A program made the position numbers and the translations under genes. 33,681 nt of DNA from Acidobacteriota bacterium (GTDB lineage: Bacteria; Acidobacteriota; Vicinamibacteria; Marinacidobacterales; SMYC01): positions 1 through 33,681 of the forward strand of contig SMYC01000280.1 in assembly GCA_004356105.1 (NCBI GenBank), written 5' to 3'. How positions within the stretch are numbered: position 1 is the first letter of the stretch; each line of letters begins with the position of its first letter. The notes beneath the pieces were generated by a model. That model was not told where the DNA came from. It was given only the letters and a program-made list of their open reading frames with translations, and ran no database searches. Below, in pieces: positions 24,471 to 30,868 of the stretch.

Positions 24471-25555
24471 AGCTGCTGGGCCGGGCGGCCTTCATCCCCT
24501 TGATTGTTGTCGCGCTCGGTTTCGCCGTGCCTGTTTGGGCGCACAAGCCGACCGTGACGACGTTCACTTACAACAAGGACATTCACCCCATCTTCGACGC
24601 GAAGTGCGGCTCGTGCCATCGCTCGGGCGGCGTGGCACCGATGTCGCTTCTGACCTACCGGGAGGCGTTCCCGTGGGCGGTCTCGATCAAGAACGAAGTG
24701 CTGAACCTCGCCATGCCGCCTTGGTTCGTCGACGAGCGCGTCGGGGCTTTCAAACATCGCGGCGCCCTCTCCGCGAAAGAGATGGACACGATCGTAGATT
24801 GGTGTCTCGGCGGGAGCCCGGAAGGGGATCCCGCTACGAGCCCGCCGAGCCCGTTGAGTGACGATGCGGATTCATGGCCGCTTGGGAGCCCCGATCTGGA
24901 GCTCGCTATGCCGTTTGCCTTCGAGCTCGATGCGGATAGCTCGGAGGCCGTCGAAGAGCTCGTCCTCGCGACGGGGCTCGGCGCGGATCGCACGTTGCGT
25001 GCGATCGATTTCAAGCCCGGAAGTGCGAACATCGTCCGTTCGGCGACGATGACGCTCGGTGATGGCTCGGAGCCGCTTGCGACATGGGTCCCGGGGCAAG
25101 CGCCGCAGGTGTTTCCGAGCGGCATCGGGTGGCGCGTTCCCGCGGGTGCCGAGATCCGACTGCGGCTGCACTACAAGAAGACGTGGCTCGATGAGGGTTC
25201 GGCAGTCACCGATCAGAGCACGCTAGCGCTTTATTTTCACGAGAGCGATGCGGTAAAGCTCGTTACAACGCTTTCCGTGAAGGTGGGCTCGCCCCACACG
25301 ATGGGGAAGGACGCTGAGCTCGTCGCCCTCGTGCCCGAGCTCGAGACGCCTGTTGATGCGTTCAGCGCGGATCTCGTTCTGCCGGACGGCTCGCGCGAAG
25401 CGCTCATCCGCTTGTATCAACCTAGCCCGGACTGGCCGCGCAAATATTGGCTCGCCGAGCCCGTACGACTCCCGTCGGGTAGCCGCGTCGAAGTCAGGGT
25501 TACGGCTTCGGAGCCGGCCACCCCAGCGATGCTACTCGACATCGTTTCGCGATAA
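24467..25555 (+). CDS. Cytochrome c / PHM-like copper-monooxygenase-fold protein
   Basis: A 362-residue exported protein (signal to about residue 25, VWAHK). Haem c site C47-G-S-C50-H51 in FDAKCGSCHRSGG, with M83 in MPPW as probable axial ligand. The rest (about 130-362) follows the two-lobed PHM/ascorbate-dependent monooxygenase C-terminal layout seen in many acidobacterial proteins. The second lobe normally shows a PHMH copper motif; here the aligned place reads P290-E291-L292-E293, so the His ligands are missing. It may be an electron carrier or structural relative without monooxygenase activity. Translationally coupled to the heavy-metal-domain gene. Confidence 0.82.
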   Translation: MKLLGRAAFIPLIVVALGFAVPVWAHKPTVTTFTYNKDIHPIFDAKCGSCHRSGGVAPMSLLTYREAFPWAVSIKNEVLNLAMPPWFVDERVGAFKHRGALSAKEMDTIVDWCLGGSPEGDPATSPPSPLSDDADSWPLGSPDLELAMPFAFELDADSSEAVEELVLATGLGADRTLRAIDFKPGSANIVRSATMTLGDGSEPLATWVPGQAPQVFPSGIGWRVPAGAEIRLRLHYKKTWLDEGSAVTDQSTLALYFHESDAVKLVTTLSVKVGSPHTMGKDAELVALVPELETPVDAFSADLVLPDGSREALIRLYQPSPDWPRKYWLAEPVRLPSGSRVEVRVTASEPATPAMLLDIVSR

Positions 25556-25629
25556 CTCCACAAAAAAAAGGAACCGAACCGGCTCGTGGCTGCATCGAGC
25601 ACATTGTCCGGCCGAGTGCGAAGGCTTTT

Positions 25630-25973
25630 GTGCTCGACCCGGCGCTTCTTGGACCCATCGCGACTGAGGGAGCGTCGACCCGCGATCGCTTTTCGAGCGC
25701 GTACCTCGTCACTGTCGCCGCCCGCCTGATCCGCGACGTCGCGGTCCTTCGACATCGAGCCGCCCGGGCGCGTAAGAAACTCTTGACCCGAACCCTCGAG
25801 ACTGAAATTCGTTTCGAGAGCCCCGAGGATTTCGAGGCGTTTACTGAGGAGATGAGGAGCTCGAGCAGGAAATAGAGCGCCTCATCCGAAAACACGGAGC
25901 TTCTAAAGGAGTCCGAGGCCGGCGATTCCGCCTCGTGCTCGGAGCTTACCCAGCACGCAAGGAGGCGACATGA
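25630..25973 (+). pseudogene. Small conserved-type protein interrupted by a -1 frameshift
   Basis: Frame 1 starts at GTG 25630 (VLDPALLGPI) and reads protein-like through TLETEIRFESPEDFEAFTEE. It then stops at 25873-25875. Shifting by -1 at about 25855 continues as ELEQEIERLIRKHG and RRFRLVLGAYPARKEAT to TGA 25971-25973, which overlaps the next gene's ATG (ATGA). A single missing base in 'gagatgaggagctc' explains both. There is no slippery heptamer, so programmed frameshifting is unlikely. Expected product about 114 residues, no membrane segment, family unknown. Sequencing error or recent mutation cannot be told apart here. The start is uncertain. Confidence 0.6.
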
Positions 25974-26479
25974 GCAAGACACGGGGAAGGGCGCAACGTA
26001 TCGAGATTCGAGCTCCCATCGAAGACGTTTGGAAGGCCATCACCGAGGCCGATGAGATCATCCGCTGGTATGCGCCCGAGGCGGAGGTCTCGCTGTCGGA
26101 AGGAGGCCGCTACTGGGTGTCATGGGGCGAAGGTACGGCTGGCACCTCCCGCATCGAGAGCTTCGAGAGGAACCGCCATTTGCGGCTCGTGCACGAAGGG
26201 GAAGGACCTGCGCAGCTCGACGAGCCGATGGTCGAGGAATATTTTCTCGAGTCCGATGGCGAGATCACGGTGCTGCGCCTCGTTCAGTCAGGCATCCCGG
26301 CAACGCCCGATTGGGACGATTTCTACGAAGATACCGGTCGCGGCGGGAAGATTTTTCTTGCCGGGCTCCGGCACTACGTGGAGCGACATTTCGGCCAACC
26401 GTGCGAGAACATGGATCATGAGGGGAAGATTCCGAGATCGAAAGCGGAATCGGCGATCCACGTCATCCATCCGACGTAG
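25970..26479 (+). CDS. SRPBCC/AHSA1-family protein
   Basis: A 169-residue START-like (SRPBCC) protein. The N-terminal block IEIRAPIEDVWKAITEADEIIRWYAPEAEV is characteristic, as is W55 in a GGRYWVSWG strand and the closing helix GGKIFLAGLRHYVERHFGQP (about 124-143). Members bind hydrophobic ligands or assist Hsp90-type chaperones; the ligand is unknown. GGAGG precedes the start, which overlaps the preceding small gene's restored stop. The last 20 or so residues (MDHEGKIPRSK to the end) are antisense to the exchanger's 3' end and look non-family, so the gene may have lost an earlier stop. Confidence 0.85.
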   Translation: MSKTRGRAQRIEIRAPIEDVWKAITEADEIIRWYAPEAEVSLSEGGRYWVSWGEGTAGTSRIESFERNRHLRLVHEGEGPAQLDEPMVEEYFLESDGEITVLRLVQSGIPATPDWDDFYEDTGRGGKIFLAGLRHYVERHFGQPCENMDHEGKIPRSKAESAIHVIHPT

Positions 26480-27570
26480 ATCAGCAACATGATGCTTGCT
26501 TTGCCCAGGCCCGCCTTTTTCCCCATGAGCAGCAAGGAGATGACAGCGACCGTCACCCCAAGGAGCACGATGCGCAGAATCTGGACTTGCGCTGCCGAGG
26601 TTCCCGCTACCACCGAGAGCGTCACGTCTCCGAATATGAGCGAGTAAACGAGAAGCGGCAGTCCGAGTGAGACCGCGATGTCGAAGATATTCGAGCCGAG
26701 GGCGTTTGAAATAGCGTCGTCATAATTGCCGTGGCGCGCATCCTTCACCGAAAGCACGGTGTCGGGCACGCTCGTCGCGGCGGCCGCGAGCACGACGGCG
26801 GTGAAGTAGGTCGGGATGTCGAGCGCTTCGGCGACTCTGATGACGGATTCCGCGAGTAACAGACACGCAACGCCGAGGACGAAGACGGCGCCGGCGAGGA
26901 CCGTCCACGCCGAGCGGGAGGTGAAGCGTCGGCCATTGAAGAGCAGCGTGTTGAAGTCTAAGGTCAGGAGCGCTTTGAGCTTCGAGCTCGAGGCGCCACC
27001 CTCTTCGTTGTCCTCGTCCTCTTCCTCGTTGTCCTCGTCCTTTCTTTCGACACTAAACTTTCGGTTGTGGTAGAAGAGATGGCCGCAATAACCCACATAG
27101 CTCGAGAGGAGCAACGCGCCCGCGACCCAGGTCAACGTTGTATTGCCAAGAAAGAAGATGAGCATCAACTCGCCGATGACGAGCCAGATGCCGTCTCGGA
27201 GAACGGAGCGCGAGTCGACCACGATGTGGGTCACTTTGGTCTCGACCCCGTTTATCTTCGTGCCCCAAATCACCACGACGAAGATACAAACGGCGGGGAT
27301 GATGAGCCCGTTGAAGACCGCCGAGCCTGCGGCGGTCGCGACACCCGCCGAGAAGCCGTCAACGTCCTCGTAGACAAACAAGAATACGGCGGTCGTGAGC
27401 AGCTCCGGCATCGAGGAGCCGGCGGCGTTAATCGTGGCGCCTTTGATTCCGGGCGCGAGGTTGCGCCCGAGATAGTTCGAGGCGGATTCGAACGTGTTGC
27501 TGGCATACATGATCACGATGCTCGCGACCGTGATGAAACCGAGCGAAGTGAGTAGTAGTTCGATGTGCAT
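26416..27570 (-). CDS. Cation/calcium exchanger (CaCA family)
   Basis: A 384-residue inner-membrane antiporter with about 10 helices in two halves. Alpha-1 repeat GATINAAGSSMPELLTT (44-60) and alpha-2 AAAATSVPDTVLSVKDARHG (263-282) with ISNALGSNIFD (287-297) are the ion-binding repeats of Na+/Ca2+ and K+-dependent exchangers. In alpha-1 the acidic Glu is at E56, in alpha-2 the acidic position is D270. The cytoplasmic loop carries a very acidic run (KDEDNEEEDEDNEEGG, 177-192), possibly a Ca2+ sensor. Lies 18 bp downstream of the channel gene, same strand. Its 3' end overlaps the convergent SRPBCC gene by 64 bp. Confidence 0.9.
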   Translation of the reverse strand: MHIELLLTSLGFITVASIVIMYASNTFESASNYLGRNLAPGIKGATINAAGSSMPELLTTAVFLFVYEDVDGFSAGVATAAGSAVFNGLIIPAVCIFVVVIWGTKINGVETKVTHIVVDSRSVLRDGIWLVIGELMLIFFLGNTTLTWVAGALLLSSYVGYCGHLFYHNRKFSVERKDEDNEEEDEDNEEGGASSSKLKALLTLDFNTLLFNGRRFTSRSAWTVLAGAVFVLGVACLLLAESVIRVAEALDIPTYFTAVVLAAAATSVPDTVLSVKDARHGNYDDAISNALGSNIFDIAVSLGLPLLVYSLIFGDVTLSVVAGTSAAQVQILRIVLLGVTVAVISLLLMGKKAGLGKASIMLLIYVGWMTWIADSAFDLGIFPS

Positions 27571-27588
27571 CGGGGGATTGAGGGCGGT

Positions 27589-29550
27589 CTAACGGTCGTC
27601 TTCCGCGACGACGACGAGGCTGTCTTGCTTTGTGAGCGTTATCTCCGAGTCCTTGAGAGGTATCAGCTTAATACCATAGTTTGCGTCCGCATCGCTTTCG
27701 AGTGCACTGAGCTTGTATCCGATACAAATCTCCCCGTCTCTTTTTTGTGCTACTTGCATCAAGTCGCCGAAGCGGCACGTGACCGGAAGCTTGTCGAAAT
27801 AGAGCCAAGCCGGCTTGACGTAGATCTCGGACCCGTCTTCTTGGAAGAGATTGTCATAGACATGCTGGATGTCTCTCTCCTCGCTGATCTGGGCGAAGAT
27901 CATCGACACCATCCGGTCCGAGATAATGAAATCGTTGACGCCCGCATGGGAGACGAGCTCTTGATTGAGGGACTCGAGTACTTCGGTGATGAGCTTCGTT
28001 TCGACGGTCTTGCCTGCCTCCGTGAGTGCCTTTTGCAGTTTCCTCAGATGCAGCAGCACGACGATCGTCTCCGAGTCGATCCGCTCGGGCTCACTGTCCA
28101 TGGAAGGTTTCTGGGGGAGGATGATGACGTTGTTGTAAAGAAACGGGGACATCGACGCGAGCTCGTCGCAGATGAGAGGGTCTTTGTCGATGAGACGGAC
28201 CGTCGCGGTGCTCTCCGCGTCGAGATTCCGGATGGTCTCCATCAATTGCGGCGGCGGATCTTTGACCATGACGTCGATTTGCGAGCCATCGAGAACGTAA
28301 TCGGCATATTCGCGGATGATGATAGGTGCTTTGTAGCTCCATCCGAGTATGAGCTGGCGCTCGAACTTCAAGCGAATGCGCTTGTCGGGAATCGTGCCTG
28401 TGCTCGGGGTCATGACGGGCTGCGGCAGAAACTCGATAGTCGAGTCGTCTTCGGCGACGATGAGGATCTCTTCCTCTGCCGTCATCTTCCGGTCGGGCGC
28501 AGGCCGGATTTCTATCTCGCCATCCGGAGCTCGAATGCCGATGGGTACGCCGTCGGGAAAGTGAAACTGGAGTCGGTCGAAGCGAAGGCCGGCCCATGCC
28601 GGGTTGTTGTGGAAATACATCTCGCAGCCTTCAAAGCTCAGAAGCTCCGAATAAACGACCGAGAGGCCGCTCGTACGAGACGTCTGAACCATGATCTTCG
28701 CGAGGATTTCCTCGGCGTCGATGACTGACACCATCTCGGGAGCGATGTCCTTGACCACTTGCCGATTCCGGTCGGTAAAGATTTCCGCGACGATCGAAAA
28801 ATCCGCGCCTTCCTCGAGTCGTGACTCGATGGCGAGAACGGTCTTGACCACTTTGGCGTCGCTCGAGAGCTTGTTCTCGAGACTCGCGGCCGGGTTGCAG
28901 TGCGCGAGCACGATGGCGGACTTCGCCTCCCTGGCGCTAACGCGGTCGAGCGCTTGGACAGAGGCGGGGGCCCCGCTGCGCGTAACGATGCGCGTGTTCC
29001 TCCGGTCGGTGAAGTGGCTCCGGAGATACTCGTCTATCTCCTCTTTGTCTTTTTCGGCGAGGATGACGACGACCGGATTGGATTCGCTCTCGTTCGCCTC
29101 GACGAGCTCACGGAGGATCTCGACCACGCGCGGGCTCCAGCCGAGGATCAAGGAGTGACCCGACTCGAGAACTTGGCTATGGCCTTTCTTCAGATGCGCG
29201 ATCGCCTGGTCGAGCGCGGTGGTGAGAAAGGCGATGAAAGCGGAGAAGATGACGACGCCCGTGATGCCGGCGACGACGGCCGCGGTCTTGAAAATCGTCG
29301 GCGTGTCGTTGTCCTGGACCATGTTCCCGGGGTCGGTGAGCTGGAGAAAGATGACCCAGAGCTGGTCGGAGAAGTTGTGCTCTGTGTCGGGGGCAAACTG
29401 ATGGAACAGCCATCGCATGGCGCCGATCAGGGCGATCGAGCCGAAAAAAGCGACGATGAGGGACAGGAAGAGCGGACCGCTGCCTCGCGCGAGGAAGCTG
29501 TCGATGCGATAGCGCCAACGCTGTCGGAACGTGATTGCGTTTGTTGCCAT
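27589..29550 (-). CDS. CASTOR/POLLUX-like ion channel with RCK domains
   Basis: A 653-residue protein with two transmembrane helices (about 27-48 and 88-112) around a pore loop (FLQLTDPGNM, 68-77). A large cytoplasmic region follows with two Rossmann-type RCK/TrkA-N modules, each starting with LILGWS: HSLILGWSPRVVEILREL (132-149) and RQLILGWSYKAPIIIREY (near 400). This matches bacterial relatives of the plant nuclear channels CASTOR and POLLUX. Those are Ca2+-regulated cation channels in plants; the bacterial homologues' ion is not established. First gene of the channel-exchanger pair, so calcium or potassium handling is likely. Confidence 0.87.
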   Translation of the reverse strand: MATNAITFRQRWRYRIDSFLARGSGPLFLSLIVAFFGSIALIGAMRWLFHQFAPDTEHNFSDQLWVIFLQLTDPGNMVQDNDTPTIFKTAAVVAGITGVVIFSAFIAFLTTALDQAIAHLKKGHSQVLESGHSLILGWSPRVVEILRELVEANESESNPVVVILAEKDKEEIDEYLRSHFTDRRNTRIVTRSGAPASVQALDRVSAREAKSAIVLAHCNPAASLENKLSSDAKVVKTVLAIESRLEEGADFSIVAEIFTDRNRQVVKDIAPEMVSVIDAEEILAKIMVQTSRTSGLSVVYSELLSFEGCEMYFHNNPAWAGLRFDRLQFHFPDGVPIGIRAPDGEIEIRPAPDRKMTAEEEILIVAEDDSTIEFLPQPVMTPSTGTIPDKRIRLKFERQLILGWSYKAPIIIREYADYVLDGSQIDVMVKDPPPQLMETIRNLDAESTATVRLIDKDPLICDELASMSPFLYNNVIILPQKPSMDSEPERIDSETIVVLLHLRKLQKALTEAGKTVETKLITEVLESLNQELVSHAGVNDFIISDRMVSMIFAQISEERDIQHVYDNLFQEDGSEIYVKPAWLYFDKLPVTCRFGDLMQVAQKRDGEICIGYKLSALESDADANYGIKLIPLKDSEITLTKQDSLVVVAEDDR

Positions 29551-29669
29551 AGACCCGTCGCCCCTAAGAAAGAGCGGCCTTGGAATTTCAGGAAGTTGGA
29601 CTGGATGGTTCGAGAACTATGGCTCTAGTTTAGCAATTGGGGCGCGGACTGCCACCGGCTGGAGTCGGG

Positions 29670-30164
29670 TCAGGGGGCCATCACGCCGGCCCAGACGAGC
29701 CCGTAGAGCACCAGCGCCGCGTAAACGCCGCTGACGATGTCGTCGAGGATGATCCCCCAGGAGCCGTGCATGTCGCGGTCGATCTGCTTGGCGGGAGGTA
29801 TCTTGATGATGTCGAAGATGCGGAAGAGGAAAAAGCCGACAAGGGCGACCTGCCAGAGCTCGCCTCCGCGGAAGAGGATGGGGACGACTAGATAGCCGGC
29901 TACTTCGTCGAGGACGAAGTTCCCCGGGTCTTCGTTCTTCCAGTACTCGACGGCCCAGGGGGTTAGCAGGTGGTTCGCGAGCGCTACGAGTGCTAGGCCG
30001 ATAACGAGCAGTGGGAGGTGCCAGGAGGCGGGAAGCCAGAGGACGATGGCGACGTGGTAGGCGACGCCGACGAGCGCGCCGAAGCTGCCGGGAGCTATGG
30101 GAGAGAGGCCGAGGCCGAAGGACGTACCGATGGCTAGGTAGATGAACTGTCGGAATTTGGACAT
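29670..30164 (-). CDS. pgpA: Phosphatidylglycerophosphatase A
   Basis: A 164-residue membrane protein that dephosphorylates phosphatidylglycerol phosphate in phospholipid synthesis. PgpA blocks are all visible: GTSFGLGLSPIAPGSFGAL (13-31), VLDEVAGYLVV (84-94), FFLFRIFDIIKIPPAKQIDR (110-129) and WGIILDDIVSGVYAAL (136-151), which include the conserved acidic residues. Divergent from the kinase gene, 82 bp away, so the two share a promoter region. Confidence 0.93.
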   Translation of the reverse strand: MSKFRQFIYLAIGTSFGLGLSPIAPGSFGALVGVAYHVAIVLWLPASWHLPLLVIGLALVALANHLLTPWAVEYWKNEDPGNFVLDEVAGYLVVPILFRGGELWQVALVGFFLFRIFDIIKIPPAKQIDRDMHGSWGIILDDIVSGVYAALVLYGLVWAGVMAP

Positions 30165-30205
30165 GAACGCCGAACTTTATCGACTCTGCGCGCTCACGTC
30201 TAGTC

Positions 30206-30234
30206 TTGTTGGAAGGCCCTTTCCGTATGATAAT
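30206..30234 (+). promoter_or_regulatory. Promoter of the kinase gene
   Basis: TTGTTG (30206-30211), 17-bp spacer, GATAAT (30229-30234). The predicted start of transcription is about 30241, 6 bases before ATG 30247, so the mRNA is nearly leaderless. This supports ATG 30247 over the more upstream in-frame starts. Confidence 0.5.
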
Positions 30235-30246
30235 CTCGGGCCTACG

Positions 30247-30867
30247 ATGATTGGCCGGACTCTCAACCACTATCGTATCGTCGAGAAGCTTGGAAGCGGC
30301 GGTATGGGGGAAGTTTTTGCTGCGGAGGATACGAAGCTCGGGCGGAAAGTTGCTTTGAAGGTGCTGCCGCTGGAGATGGCGTTACCTGAGCGGCGGGAGC
30401 GGTTCGAGAGGGAAGCGAAGTCGGTGGCGGCTTTTAACCATCCGAACATCGTGCAGGTGTTTTCGGTCGAGGAGGCGGACGGGATTCACTTTATTGTGAT
30501 GGAGCTCGTGCGGGGGAGGACGCTTGCGGAGGTTATCTCGCGGCAGGGGATGGCTTTGAGCAAGTTTTTCGAGGTGGCGATTCCGCTGGCGGATGCGGTG
30601 GCGGCGGCGCATGGGGCGGATATTACGCATCGGGATTTGAAGCCGGATAATGTGATGCTCGGCGATGACGGGCGGATCAAAGTGCTTGATTTCGGGCTGG
30701 CTAAGCCGGGGCCGGGGTTTGTGGATGTCGGCAGCCAGGTTCCGACGGAGGCGAAGACTCGGGAAGGGGCTATTGTTGGGACGCTTGCTTATATGTCTCC
30801 GGAGCAGGCGGAAGGGAAGACGGTTGACGCGCGGTCGGATTTTTTCGCTCGGGATTATTTTTTATGA
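30247..30867 (+). CDS. Ser/Thr protein kinase, N-terminal part (frame 1 of a split gene)
   Basis: PknB-type kinase catalytic domain start: LGSGGMGEVFAAED (glycine loop, 16-29), K41 in VALKVL, HRDLKPDN (catalytic loop), DFGLA and GTLAYMSPEQAEG. All catalytic residues to the activation segment are present. After DARSD the frame runs into FFARDYFL and a stop at 30865-30867. At the six-T run 30840-30845 the correct continuation (IFSLGIIFYEML) lies in the +1 frame, as if 2 bases were lost. Read with the next feature it is one kinase-TM-PD40 gene of about 875 codons. Typical of Acidobacteriota-style signalling proteins; the ligand is unknown. Confidence 0.85.
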   Translation: MIGRTLNHYRIVEKLGSGGMGEVFAAEDTKLGRKVALKVLPLEMALPERRERFEREAKSVAAFNHPNIVQVFSVEEADGIHFIVMELVRGRTLAEVISRQGMALSKFFEVAIPLADAVAAAHGADITHRDLKPDNVMLGDDGRIKVLDFGLAKPGPGFVDVGSQVPTEAKTREGAIVGTLAYMSPEQAEGKTVDARSDFFARDYFL

Positions 30868-30868
30868 G

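Noticed and set aside
27565..28728. A 387-codon plus-strand frame opposite the channel gene
   Set aside because: Antisense shadow of the RCK region; composition matches high-GC reverse frames.
28900..29628. A 242-codon plus-strand frame opposite the channel N-terminus
   Set aside because: Asp/Glu/Arg-rich shadow; the minus strand has the membrane helices and LILGWS motif.
30838..30867. Programmed -1 frameshift at T TTT TTC in the kinase gene
   Set aside because: A -1 slip leads to the third frame, not to the frame that encodes IFSLGIIFYEML.
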